DNA of 64,000 nucleotides from Limnomonas spitsbergensis (lineage: Eukaryota; Chlorophyta; Chlorophyceae; Chlamydomonadales), in NCBI GenBank assembly GCA_037349105.1, contig JAYJMM010000089.1:682001-746000 (forward strand). The letters run 5' to 3'. The notes below the pieces were generated by a model, which was not told the DNA's origin, searched no databases, and worked only from the letters and a program-made list of their open reading frames with translations. Position numbers and translations under genes: made by a program. How positions within the stretch are numbered: the stretch's first letter is position 1; each line of letters opens with the position of its first letter. Below, one piece after another: positions 34,301 to 42,828 of this stretch.

Positions 34301-35234
34301 GGGGGGGGGCTGCGACATTTGAACGATACCGTGCAGGTGAGAGGATGGTAGAGACGAAGTGGGGGGGGAGTGAGCAGATACACCTGAACGATACCGTGCA
34401 GGTGAGAGGATAGTCGAGGGTGTGGGGGGCAGGGAGATCATAGATGGGTCTTAGTGCTCTCTACATGGTATGCTTTAGAAGTTGGTATTTCACCTTGGTC
34501 TCCTACCCTCGCAGGCCTGGTTTTTACCTTACTCCCTCATGCGCTCCCGTGTAAGATCATTTCCTTGCAAGAAGCCGGCAAAAAGCCCCCAAATCATCAA
34601 GTGATGGAGCGAATCATGATTATTAAGTTTGTATTATTAGGTTAGTATTGTAAGCTATTAAGGCAGGTGCATCGTTTGTATGGAACAGACGTTTCTCCAG
34701 CACCCCCACATTGCCCAAGCATTATTTTTTGAATTCGCTTTGCCCCCCTCAACCCTACAAGGCCACGTTCATCGAGTACGTGCTCGTGTGCTCAACCTTG
34801 TCCTTTTTTAATTCTCTCTGTCCCCTTGACCTTGCCCTAAACGGTCACGTTGCCCCAAAAGGCCTCCTCGTGCGCTCAACCTTGCCCTTTTTTAATTCGC
34901 TTTCCCCCTCAACCCTACAAGGCCACGTTTAACGAGTACGTGCTCGTGCGCTCAACCTTGCCCTTTTTTAATTCGCTTTCCCCCTCAACCCTACAAGGCC
35001 ACGTTTAACGAGTACGTGCTCGTGCGCTCAAAGCTGCTGGGAGGGCAGCTGACCGGCGGACCCCTCAACACGTACGGCTACCCTGCAGCGGTAGTAAGCC
35101 AACAGTCAGCAGTGGGCCAGCAGGCGGCGGTGGGCCAGCAGGCGGCGGTGGGCCAGCAGGCGGCGGTGGGCCAGCAGGCAGCGGTGGGCCAGCAGGCGGC
35201 GGTTGGACAGGAGGTGAATCAGCCACTGGCTTGA
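25358..35234 (+). CDS. Seven-exon gene, unknown 317-aa protein
   Basis: Exons: 25358-25492, 26576-26805, 29458-29602, 30897-30962, 32246-32302, 33469-33552 and 34998-35234. All introns are GT-AG and the phases agree at each join (0, 2, 0, 0, 0, 0), giving 318 codons with TGA. The protein starts MNFLNKMVNSVAAEF, has an Ala/Pro-rich stretch, a segment VPVEPPSGLLATTVKALCLIDF that could be an amphipathic helix, a KGMKAVSSMSDPDPYNP piece, FAEALYAKARAYMP, HVKMIQEFRQTHLND and a C-terminal tail of repeated QQAAVG units. No signal peptide, clear membrane span or known domain is visible, so the function is unknown. The intron sizes (about 1.1, 2.7, 1.3, 1.3, 1.2 and 1.4 kb) come largely from repeated copies of the exon borders. 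An extra small exon with matching phase cannot be excluded. Confidence 0.75.
25693..25742 (+). repeat. 10-bp tandem repeat
   Basis: Five copies of TGGCCACACC in intron 1 of the seven-exon gene. Confidence 0.95.
26215..26575 (+). repeat. Two decoy copies of the exon 2 acceptor junction
   Basis: A unit made of intron end (AGAAGATGCTCATGCCCTAA ... CCAG) plus exon start (GAGACTGAAAGCTTCC ... GGCCGCCTCAG) occurs three times. Copy 1 (about 26228-26340) has lost the AG (CACCCGGGAATTT). Copy 2 (about 26344-26480) keeps CCGCCAG|GAGACTG. Copy 3 is the coding exon at 26576. Only copy 3 runs on to a good donor. Confidence 0.85.
26874..26912 (-). repeat. Palindromic short repeat C, partial copy
   Basis: CTCACGCCCCCCACGGGGCG followed by TAGCTTTCCTTC, one end of the repeat C family described at 42828-42897. 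Confidence 0.8.
27186..27686 (-). other. Antisense open frame inside intron 2
   Basis: A 166-codon - strand frame has protein-like parts (DDAFGWDVPSQFFPTS, SINISEEEADSTSSS). Nothing identifies it. It may be a fragment of an inserted element. It lies in intron 2 of the + strand gene. Confidence 0.2.
28070..29457 (+). repeat. Decoy acceptor copies of exon 3 plus 34-bp minisatellite
   Basis: About six degenerate copies of the exon 3 acceptor (CCCAG|GTTTGAGATCAGCGG ... CACTGCCAAGGC) lie near 28085, 28194, 28359, 28455, 28615 and 28708, before the coding one at 29458. Several have stops or lost bases just after the junction. Between them lies a CCCTTAATCCCATAAACCCG-type array of 34-bp units at about 28840-29390 (about 16 copies). 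Confidence 0.85.
29603..30115 (+). repeat. Decoy donor copies of exon 3
   Basis: The exon 3 tail (GGCGGTGTCCAGCATGTCGG ... CCCCACG|GT) recurs at about 29641-29717, 29878-29965 and 30045-30112, each followed by a GT donor (GTGATC, GTGAGT, GTGAGC). The coding copy ends at 29602 with GTAGGA, a weaker donor than two of the copies. Confidence 0.9.
30655..30840 (+). repeat. Decoy acceptor copies of exon 4
   Basis: Two copies of the exon 4 start lie before the coding exon at 30897: one at about 30655 (TTGTAGACAGACTTCGAGTT) and one at about 30774 (TTCCAG|GCGGATGTCAAG). Both run through GGCCCGCACCTACATGCCCA and into a stop or unspliced sequence. Confidence 0.88.
31030..31530 (+). repeat. Decoy donor copies of exon 4
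   Basis: About six copies of the exon 4 tail and donor (ATGCCC...CTGCCATTG|GTGAGC) repeat every 90-150 bases, among GCCGAGATGGAGCTGG-type filler. The coding donor is the first, at 30963. Confidence 0.85.
31780..32245 (+). repeat. Decoy acceptor copies of exon 5
   Basis: Copies of GCATCAG|ATGGAGCCTTGCTC occur near 31797, 31898 and 32138 before the coding one at 32246. The filler between is T-rich with CATTTATGACCTGTTAAACT motifs. Confidence 0.8.
32505..33360 (+). repeat. Pyrimidine-rich tracts in intron 5
   Basis: Two long CCCTCC/CTTCC tracts (32515-32665 and 32995-33360), separated by AT-richer sequence. A TATGTTACTAAGAAGATA motif is shared by both ends of the first tract (near 32480 and 32663). 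They could form strong polypyrimidine or H-DNA tracts. Confidence 0.8.
33380..33430 (+). repeat. Decoy acceptor copy of exon 6
   Basis: TGTGTCCAG|GGCCATGCTGGCAAG followed by ATCCTGTCTG duplicates the start of exon 6 (coding copy at 33469), then diverges. Confidence 0.9.
33553..34415 (+). repeat. 56-bp donor-junction minisatellite
   Basis: About 15 copies of the exon 6 tail and donor (GATACCGTGCAG|GTGAGA) plus GGATGGTAGTGGATGGGGGG filler follow exon 6. The coding donor is GTGACA, while the copies carry the stronger GTGAGA. Reading into any copy meets a TAG a few codons on. Runs of 7-10 G vary between units. Open frames on the - strand here are a by-product of the repeat. Confidence 0.95.
34750..34997 (+). 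repeat. Decoy acceptor copies of exon 7
   Basis: CCCTACAAG|GCCACGTT with TACGTGCTCGTGCGCTCAA recurs about three times (near 34759, 34840 in degenerate form, and 34920) before the coding copy at 34998. Confidence 0.88.
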
Positions 35235-35400
35235 GATTAAGTGGCGGTTGGAGATGTATTGGGCAGACAAATGGCGGTTGGACAAGTGTCAGTTGGGCAG
35301 AAGGACCCTCAGCCGCTGGTTTGAGAACAAGTGGCGGTTGGAGGTGTGCCGGGCGGGCAAGCGGCGGTTGGTCTGGAGGGCTGTTTCGAGTCTTACGCCG
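35080..35400 (+). repeat. 18-bp coding repeat and decayed copy of the C-terminal tail
   Basis: GTGGGCCAGCAGGCGGCG units repeat about six times at 35113-35215 and encode the QQAAVG tail. After the stop at 35234 the sequence AGCCACTGGCTTGAGATTAA recurs as AGCCGCTGGTTTGAGAACAA near 35310 with more decayed GGCGGTTGGA units. The repeat therefore runs past the stop codon. Confidence 0.85.
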
Positions 35401-35659
35401 CGAGGGCGCGCCCCCCGGGCTGTGGGGGCGTGGTTCACATTTATGGTGTTCGCACAAAGCCCCCAAAGCAGCCAGGTTTTATATGAGAGCGTAGGTAGTG
35501 CGCAGCTCCCCCTGGTGCGCAGCGCGGCTATCTGATTCCCCGCCCAGCTGTCCCCACATCTGGCTGCAGCTGGTGTGCAATCTGAACACGGCTGCTATCA
35601 TCCCGCAATTTTCCTTTTTCTGTTGTGCTTATTTTTCCTTGGCATTTCGTCATCAGTAT
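35401..35659. other. No gene recognised
   Basis: Presumed 3' flank of the seven-exon gene. No clear polyadenylation signal was identified. Confidence 0.3.
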
Positions 35660-35732
35660 CTACCGGTCATGTCAATAATGTTACACCTCTGGGCCCAGCT
35701 TAAAAACAAAGTCCGGCCACTACCGGTCATGT
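35660..35732 (-). mobile_element. Micro-insertion of LINE 3' end with 13-bp target duplication
   Basis: CTACCGGTCATGT occurs at 35660-35672 and again at 35720-35732. Between them are 47 bases that contain AATGTTACACCTCTGGGCCC, the reverse complement of the LINE 3' terminus in this window. The exact flanking repeat and the terminal motif fit an extremely 5'-truncated insertion. Confidence 0.75.
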
Positions 35733-36259
35733 ATATATGTTGAATTGTAATGTACCTCTGCAATCTGGATGATGGCGCTTCCTGGCCACCATGCGGGCGG
35801 CGCGTGCCAGGAGAGGCTGGCCCGGTTAAGATATTTCTTTGCCAAACCGAACTGAATGGTGCCCACGCGCCCCAGGCTTCTCGAGCAGGGCCCACTGAGT
35901 ATGAAATGATTCATACTTGCGCCACAGCGGTTATGCCCAGGCTGCCAGGCAATACGGCGGGCAATGTGTGATGCCTCTGTCCAGATGTCGGCAGGTACAG
36001 GTAGGCAACCTGTAACTGTTCTGCGGACTCATATCCCAGCCACCAATGAAAGGGGCACTGGCAGCTTAGAACAAGCTATGCGCATGCGGTACCACGGGTA
36101 TGGTACGAACTTCGCCGAACAAGCGTACTTACCGTATACCGGTATATACGCGTATATTGGGATAGTATGAAGCACCTTTGGGGGACTTAGATCCACATTT
36201 TTCGAATTGCAGTCGCTTAGGAGCAAAAAAAGCACATGATGGGGACCAGGGACTACTTA

Positions 36260-36330
36260 AATTTTCCTTCCGCGGCCGAGCTTTGCAGCATGGCCCAATG
36301 GTGTAACGTCATTGACTTTAATTTTCCTTC
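36260..36330 (+). mobile_element. Micro-insertion of LINE 3' end with 11-bp target duplication
   Basis: AATTTTCCTTC occurs at 36260-36270 and 36320-36330 (15 bases with one mismatch if extended). Between them are 49 bases from CGCGGCCGAGC to GGTGTAACGTCATTGAC, the LINE 3' end in sense orientation. Confidence 0.78.
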
Positions 36331-36888
36331 GTTAAAACCGACCCTCTTTCTAAGAGCTTGGCAGTGAACAACCAGCTGTTTTTTTGGTTGGCTGCTCCAA
36401 GACTGCCACATTGCCTACCTGACTTCAGCTTAGACAAGCTTGGCGTTAGCTGCGTATAAAACCCTGTCCACAGTTACCTCATGAAGTGCCTGTACATAAC
36501 CTATTCCGACCCCCCTGCTTGCGGGTAGAGGTGCGAGTACTGCAAGCCGGATTGGTAACAACCAGGAAGGGAAATACCGGGTTATGGGGACCTGTCCCAC
36601 ACATCAGAGATGATGCCCCACTGGACTGTAAAAACTTCACAAAACTCCACCTCGTGAAGTGCCTGTCCCGGTTTACGGGCACAGGTCACATGCATCAAAT
36701 GAAGCTCTCCTGGACTCTGAAACCTCTTCAAAACCTTCACCTAGACATCCTATCACCAGCTGCCTACAAGGCCATTCCGCCATTGCCTGCTGGGTTCATC
36801 ACTAGACAGTCATTGCGCCTGGCGCTGCTCCAGAACCGGTTCCGGCGGGGCCACCTGCCAGCAGCTCCCGGGTGTACCTCCAAGCCAG
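36331..36888. other. No gene recognised
   Basis: GTGAAGTGCCTGT occurs twice within 180 bases (36482 region and 36653 region) as part of a diverged duplication of about 80 bases. No product was identified. Confidence 0.3.
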
Positions 36889-37812
36889 GCTCCACTGCGG
36901 CTGGCAGAGATCCACTGGCAGACAGTCCTGACGGGTACAGCAACAGCAACAGCAGGGGAGGGGCAGTGGAGATCAGTAGCAACAGGCTCCACTGCGGCTG
37001 GCAGAGATCCACTGGCAGACAGTCCTGACGGGTACAGCAACAGCAACAGCAGGGGAGGGGCAGTGGAGATCAGTAGCAACAGGCTCCACTGCGGCTGGCA
37101 GAGATCCACTGGCAGACAGTCCTGAAGGGTACAGCAACAGCAACAGCAGGGGAGGGGCAGTGGGGATCAGTAGCAACAGGCTCCACTGCGGCTGGCAGAG
37201 ATCCACTGGCAGACAGTCCTGAAGGGTGCAGCAACAGCAACAGCAGGGGAGGGGCAGTGGAGATCAGTGGCAACAGGCTCCACTGCGGCTGGCAGAGATC
37301 CACTGGCAGACAGTCCTGACGGGTACAGCAACAGCAACAGCAGGGGAGGGGCAGTGGAGATCAGTAGCAACAGGCTCCACTGCGGCTGGCAGAGATCCAC
37401 TGGCAGACAGTCCTGACGGGTACAGCAACAGCAACAGCAGGGGAGGGGCAGTGGAGATCAGTAGCAACAGGCTCCACTGCGGCTGGCAGAGATCCACTGG
37501 CAGACAGTCCTGACGGGTACAGCAACAGCAACAGCAGGGGAGGGGCAGTGGGGATCAGTAGTAACAGGCTCCACTGCGGCTGGCAGAGATCCACTGGCAG
37601 ACAGTCCTGAAGGGTGCAGCAACAGCAACAGCAGGGGAGGGGCAGTGGAGATCAGTAGCAACAGGCTCCACTGCGGCTGGCAGAGATCCACTGGCAGACA
37701 GTCCTGACGGGTACAGCAACAGCAACAGCAGGGGAGGGGCAGTGGAGATCAGTAGCAACAGGCTCCACTGCGGCTGGCAGAGATCCACTGGCAGACAGTC
37801 CTGAAGGGTGCA
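36889..37812 (+). repeat. 97-bp minisatellite (10 copies)
   Basis: Units start with GCTCCACTGCGGCTGGCAGA every 97 bases from 36889 to 37762 and are over 95 percent identical by eye. 97 is not a multiple of three, and the staggered open frames on both strands are repeat artefacts. Confidence 0.97.
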
Positions 37813-37982
37813 GGGGCAATAGGTCAAGTTTCATACCTCATAATGAAAGGGTCGAATATGGCAACAAGGGAGAAAGAAAAAGTCGGAGGCAGGGGAGGAG
37901 CAGCGGAGATCAAGACCAACAGGCTGCACTACAGCTGTCAGATATCCATGGGCAGAAAGTGCTGAAGGAATCAGCAACAGCT

Positions 37983-38013
37983 ACAGCAGCAGCAGCAGCA
38001 GCAGCAGCAGCCG
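37983..38013 (+). repeat. CAG trinucleotide repeat
   Basis: About nine CAG units after ACAGCTACAG. Confidence 0.9.
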
Positions 38014-38144
38014 GTGGCCAAAACAAGAGGACGATGTACACAAAGCCCTCCGAATTACTGGCCCCGCATTGTAGCTGAATTGTAACTGAAGCGACCTGAA
38101 GAAAACTGACCCTGGAAATAACACCTCAAAACAAGAAAACCGAC

Positions 38145-41100
38145 CTGAGCGTTCTGCATGCCCTTGTCTGCTCCTGCCGTGAGGAGCGCCCTGACCACCT
38201 CAACATGGCCGCGCATGGCCGCCCAGTGCAGCGCAGCGTTTTCGCCCTGCAAGCATGCAAGGAATCACGCAATTGATTGTTCATAATTTCAACCTACGGG
38301 CAGCATGGGGCAGCATAGGCCATGGCCATGGGCCATGTGCAATGTGCAATGTGCATGGGGAAGCATGGGCCATGGCCATGTGCCAAGTGCAATGTGCATG
38401 AGCAGCATGGGCCATGTGCATGGGCATGGGCCGCATGGGCCATGGGCATGGGCAGCCTAAGATCAACGCCTCAATTACTTCAGATTCCCGCTGTTCATAC
38501 ACATGCATGTCTGTTGTTCCTATATCCCTGGCCGGTCCTCGCACCATGTCAATGGCGTTGACGGAGGCGCCAGCGCCGAGCAGATGCTTCACCACGTTCA
38601 AATGGCCGTTGTGCGCTGCGCGGATGAGCGGCGTCTCTTTCATCTGGGAGGGAAGAGGATTTGGATTTTGAAATCTTAAACCTGCAATGATTTTGGGCCG
38701 GTGGACAGGATGGGAATTTTAAAGTTTAGAAATTTGGAATTTTCGAACCTGTAAAAGATTTGGGGCCGGTGGACAGGATTAGAGATCAAGCTGATGGTGA
38801 CAAAGTAGAAGAGATGCGTCACCAAGTGGACGAACGGTGACTCTTTCATCTTGAAGGGATGGGATAGGATTTGGGGCCGGTGGTCAGGTTTGGGGATCAA
38901 GCTGGTGGTGACGGCGCCGAGCAGATGCTTCACCACGTTCAAATAGCTGTTGTGCGCGGCGCGGATGAGCAGCATATCTTTCATGTGGGAGGGAAGGGAA
39001 TGGGGACTTTGAAACTTTTGAACCTGCGATGATATGGGGCCGGTGGACAGGGTCAGGGTTCATGCTGGTGGTGACGGCGCCGAGGAGATGCTTCACCGCG
39101 TTCAAATGGCCATTGTGCGCGGCACGGACGAACAGCGTCTGCTTCATCTGGGAGGGAAGGGGATGGGTTCCTTCGGTCGGTGGACAGGGTTTAGGGTTCA
39201 TGCTGGTGGTGACGGCATGGAGTAGATTCACGTTCAAATGGCCGTTGTGCGCGGCACGGATGAGCTGTGTCTGCTTTATCTAAGAGGGATGGGGATGGAG
39301 AGTCTCTTTCTTTGAAGCTTGACGATATGGGGCTGGTGAACGGGATTGGGGATCAAGCTGATCGTTTATGGCACAGCGGAGGTGCGTCAGAAAATAAAGA
39401 AAACTACGCCCCCCAAGGGATGTGCGGTTTGAGGGAACAGCGCAGCTCGGGGCCGAGATGCGTCATGGATCTCATGTGTCTCATGAGCTCATCTATCTCC
39501 TTCCTGGGGGGGCTGAAGGTGTTGAATTTTTAAAACGATTGAACCTCGAGAGGATGGGCTGTGGTGATGATCGCCGTAGCATGCAGCGTAGATGAGCGGC
39601 ATCTCCTTAACCTTAAGAAACATAATGATGAAAAAACGAATGTCCATAATTGAAAATTTGAATCCTGGCTTTAAAAAAAAGGATTGAGCAGGCAGGGGTT
39701 CTGAGTGGGCGGACTTCGGACAACGGTGATCATTGATCATTGCCCCTTAACGTCCTGTGCTCGCACCCTCACAATCAAATAAAATGGGCAGGCAGGGTTC
39801 TTAGAGCAGGTGGTGAAGGCAAGGGTGATAAATTTCCCCTCTTCATATGCTTCCACCCTCAAAGAGTATCAACACTGATCACATTTCACTGCTCAATGCC
39901 CGCTCCTTACACAAAATTCCGACCGGATGCACGGATTACGGTAACAGGAAATCCGAAAATTCAAAATTTGAAATATGGATTTCAAATTGCTCAACACTCG
40001 CCACATTCCTGTGGGGTTTAGGGTTTAGGGTTTAGGTTACTCAAACCTCACCACACTCCTGAAGGGTTCAGGGCTTAGGGTTAAGGGCACCGGTAGTCAC
40101 CCAATTGCTGAACACTCTCACCACATTCCGCTGCTCAATGTCTGCCCCTTCATCCAGCAACAACTTCACGCAAGCCAGGTGTCCATTCCCAGCCGCAAGG
40201 ATGAGCGGTGGGTCCCCGCAGTGATCCGCCTCGTTCAAGGGGGCACCCTCCAGGATGTGTTCCTTCACCCTGTTGCAACACAGCGCACCGAAACGCGCAA
40301 GCAAGCATCAGAAAAAATCAAGTCAAGTCTTGGTGTCTGGCTGATCCCTGCGGTGATTCACCTGATTCAGATCCACCTCAGATTCACCTCAGATCCACCA
40401 CGGATCCACCTCAGATCCACCTCGGATTCAAGGGAGCATTTTCCATAATATTTGTCATCAACCTGTCACAACACGCACTCATCCATCGGTAAATGGAAAC
40501 TACATGAAGTTGTGTTTTAAGACGGTTACGGCACGGATGTGGCTTCGGCCCAGGCTGCGCTGTTTCCGTAACTCCCACGCCCCCCACGGGGCGTAGCTTT
40601 CTTCCTTCCTGTGTCTCAAGTGCTTGTGGCGGATCCCCACAGAGGCCCGCCTCATTCCAGAGGGTGTCGTCCATAATATGTTGCTTGTCTGCATGGGCAC
40701 GGCATGCATGGGGCACCACAAACACAGCTTGTATGCCGGTTATGGGCTGCATGCAGCAAACTCCTTGCATGCCATGTAACTTGGATGCGATGCGGCTTGG
40801 AGCATAGCCACATGACACATGGCTGCATGTTGGCCGAGCGGAGTGCTCTGGGTAAGAGCAACAAAGTAATTCCCACAGATCCACCTCATTCGAGAGGGCA
40901 TCGTCGAGAGAACATGCTCCTTGATCCTGTCGCGAGACTCGCAAGCATAATGAAGGATAGGAGCAGGTCCTCCCAGCCAATCAGTGTTTCTTTTTTGTGA
41001 CTCAGCTACATGTCAGACACTCCAGCAGCTGGCAGGGGGGGCCATTGCGAAAAGGCCAAGAAGGTAAAACTGGAGAGAGACCACCGACTCAACCCTCAAC

Positions 41101-41547
41101 CCTCAACCCTACTAAACCCTCAACCCCCAACCCTCAGCCCTCAGACCTCAGCCCTCAACCCTCAACCCTCAGACCTACTAAACCCTCAACCCTACTCAAC
41201 CCTCGACTCTCAACAGTCAACCCTACTAAACCCTCAACCCTCAACACTCAACCCTCGGCCTTCAACCCTCAACCCTCAACCCTCAACCTTCAACCCTCGA
41301 CCCTCGACCCTATTAAAACCTCTCCAGTCATAGTAGCCATCACAGGATCTACCAGGATCTATCCGGATCTACTGAAACCTCGTCAGGCATGGTTGCCATC
41401 ACAGGATCTACCAGGATCTATCCGGATCTACAGAAACCTCATCAGGCATAGTAGCCTTTGCAGGATCTACCAGGATCTATCCGGATCTACTGAAACCTCA
41501 CCAGTCATAGTAGCCATCGCAGGCGTCGCGCCAGATGTTGGATTTGT
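38145..41547 (-). CDS. Ankyrin-repeat protein gene (partial)
   Basis: Four - strand exons join in phase: 41547-41502, 40269-40122, 38643-38545 and 38246-38145. The first join completes a Trp codon (TG|G). Each of the last three carries about one ankyrin repeat: DPPLILAAGNGHLACVKLLL, TPLIRAAHNGHLNVVKHLLG and AALHWAAMRGHVEVVRALLT. These show the usual G-x-TPLHxAAxxGHxxxVxxLLxxGA layout, which forms helix pairs for protein binding. The partner and role are unknown. The gene extends upstream; an exon at about 42703-42828 is possible. The 3' end was not found. Introns hold degenerate copies of the ankyrin exon borders, so a gene predictor may call too many repeats. Confidence 0.8.
38800..39290 (-). 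repeat. Decoy acceptor copies of an ankyrin exon
   Basis: On the - strand, copies of the junction CCTCCCAG|ATGAAAGAGACGCCGCTC occur near 39280, 39147, 38983 and 38850, before the coding one at 38643. Some read well for 15-20 residues (RAAHNGHLNAVKHLLGA) before losing the frame. A further ankyrin-like piece (EMPLIYAACYGDHH) is at about 39605. Confidence 0.88.
39391..39460 (+). repeat. Palindromic short repeat C
   Basis: AAAACTACGCCCCCCAAGGG to AACAGCGCAGCTCGGGGCCG; member of the family described at 42828-42897. Confidence 0.8.
39715..40121 (-). repeat. Decoy donor copies of the 40269-40122 exon
   Basis: On the - strand the coding tail ATTGAGCAGCGGAATGTG|GTGAG is followed by weaker copies near 40055 (GTGTG|GTGAGG), 40005 (GGAATGTG|GCGAG) and 39885 (GAGCAGTGAAATGTG|ATCAG), showing progressive loss of the donor. 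Confidence 0.8.
40015..40037 (+). repeat. Interstitial TTTAGGG repeat
   Basis: Three perfect TTTAGGG-type units lie within the donor-copy filler of the ankyrin gene. This is the plant and green-algal telomere unit, here far from any visible chromosome end. Confidence 0.85.
40525..40610 (-). repeat. Palindromic short repeat C
   Basis: GTTACGGCACGGATGTGGCT to CCCACGGGGCGTAGC, the reverse orientation of the copy at 42828. Confidence 0.88.
40722..40872 (+). repeat. Duplicated segment D, copy 1
   Basis: About 150 bases match 49783-49930 (for example CAAACTCCTTGCATGCCATG and TGAGCGGAGTGCTCTG or CCGAGCGGAGTGCTCTG). It contains a tRNA A-box-like TGGCCGAGCGG but no B box was seen. Confidence 0.88.
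41087..41322 (+). repeat. AACCCTC low-complexity tract
   Basis: Irregular AACCCTC and ACCCTACTA units. Similar AACCCTGACC tracts occur at 61270-61735. Confidence 0.85.
41330..41501 (-). repeat. Decoy donor copies of the 41547-41502 exon
   Basis: Three 55-bp units downstream on the - strand each carry a version of GGCTACTATGACTG|GTGAGG (for example GATGGCAACCATGCCTGACG). The coding one ends at 41502. Confidence 0.85.
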
Positions 41548-41576
41548 CTGCGGGCAAACAGAGATGTGGCTGGGTT

Positions 41577-41662
41577 AAAAAGAAATAAAGGTACACCCTT
41601 ATAGGGCGTGGAGGTATAGGAAACAATGCAGCTTGGGGCCATAGCCACATCCGCGCCGTTAC
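41577..41662 (+). repeat. Palindromic short repeat C, diverged copy
   Basis: AAAGGTACACCCTTATAGGG to GCCACATCCGCGCCGTTAC. The GC palindrome has decayed but both ends match the family. Confidence 0.75.
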
Positions 41663-42210
41663 TTGCCTGCGGGCAAAAGGTGAATGGCCTGAGTTACATT
41701 TATGCTCCATCAGGGTAAGGGCCAATGGATAGGGTTGAGGATCGGGGTTCGGGTGTAGGACCGGGGCCAAGAGGCAGCATTAAGGCACAGAGGTGAATGG
41801 CCTGAGTTACATACATGCTCCATCAGGATGGACAGCGTTCCCTTGCTAGCTGGTGGGAAATGTTTCACTTGCCTGCGGGCAAATACGCATGTAGCTGAGT
41901 CACATGTGGGCCGCAGGCAGCTAAAAGGTTTGGACCCAGCCAGTCCAGTTGCGGCCGCCCGACAGTGACCCAAAGAGCGTCTGATGCACATTAAAAACAA
42001 AGCACTGCACCGTCTATATGTATCGACCCAACAGAGTCTGAAGATGGTAACGGTGTGGATGTGGCTTCGGCCCCGTGCTGCGCTGTTCCCTTAACCCGCA
42101 TGCCCCTAAGGGGGCGTCATTTTTCTTGCTTTCTTTCTTACCACCCAACAGCAGATGCGTGAAGAGCAGGCGGCCTACCTGGGCCGCAGGCAGGTAAAAG
42201 GTTTGATCCC
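41650..42210 (-). repeat. Decoy acceptor copies of the 41547 exon
   Basis: TTTGCCCGCAG (- strand) recurs near 41670, 41878 and, weaker, 42195, with CATCAGACGCCC- and CTGATGGAGCAT-type filler between. The coding acceptor is at 41548-41549. Confidence 0.7.
42046..42140 (-). repeat. Palindromic short repeat C
   Basis: GTAACGGTGTGGATGTGGCT to CCCCTAAGGGGGCGTC, followed by a T/C-rich tail (TTTCTTGCTTTCTTTCTT). Confidence 0.85.
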
Positions 42211-42702
42211 AATTAGGCCAGTGGCGGATGACGGGCCGCATCCGAAGGGGCGTCTGATGCACATTGAAAAAGAAAATACTGCCCCGACTATATGTATCGA
42301 CCCAACAGCTGATGTGTGCCGAGCAGACGGCCTTAACCCTAATCCCTAAACCTCACCTGGGATGAACTTTCCGGAGATAAGGTCAAAAGGCATCCTGAAA
42401 CTTCAGCCCACGCCGGGATGTCACCTGAGCTCGAGCTGGGCCGGAGTGGATACAGACCTGCTGCAATGGGTTTGGGTTTGGGGTTTGTGAATGGTAAACA
42501 GGTATAATTGAATGCCGTAGATCTGATTTGCCTTCCCTCAGGCATCAAACATTGTTTTCTTTTAATGCTGCCCTCAGGGCAAACTGTCGACAAGAACCTT
42601 TAACCTTTAATTTCCGGCTGAAAGCTGGCGTTGATGATCTACAACTAGTAAATTTAAATTCATGTATCCCTCAGCCCCAGACAACTTAAGTTTCGAGGGG
42701 AG

Positions 42703-42828
42703 TCAAAGGAAATCTTTAGTACGGTAAAGCAGTTCAGTCGTTTCAGTGCTGATGTTGTTTATCATAAGCTGGGATGGTAAAAGCAATTTATCGCCAACCA
42801 CTATGAGATGCACAGGCAAGGTATCTGT
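42703..42828 (-). CDS. Possible upstream exon of the ankyrin gene
   Basis: On the - strand an acceptor-like TTCTTTCACAG is followed by an open stretch TLPVHLIVVGDKLLLPSQLM ending near 42703. A weak partial copy of its start lies at about 43070 (LPIYLMVHG). There is no ankyrin motif. The donor is not certain, so this is tentative. Confidence 0.25.
   Translation of the reverse strand, partial: TDTLPVHLIVVGDKLLLPSQLMINNISTETTELLYRTKDFL

Larger units (their letters stand above)
40410..40945 (-). repeat. Decoy acceptor copies of the 40269-40122 exon
   Basis: On the - strand, copies of the exon start (CCCTTGAACGAGGCGGATCA and variants) occur near 40935 (GCGACAG|GATCAAGGAG), 40690 and 40470 (GTGACAG|GTTGATG), before the coding one at 40269. 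Confidence 0.82.

Noticed and set aside
33354..34441. Proline-rich - strand frames of 264-318 codons
   Set aside because: They come from the 56-bp donor-junction array in an intron. Three frames are open at once, as expected of a repeat without stops.
40830..40860. tRNA-like A box TGGCCGAGCGG
   Set aside because: There is no B box, acceptor stem or cloverleaf around it.
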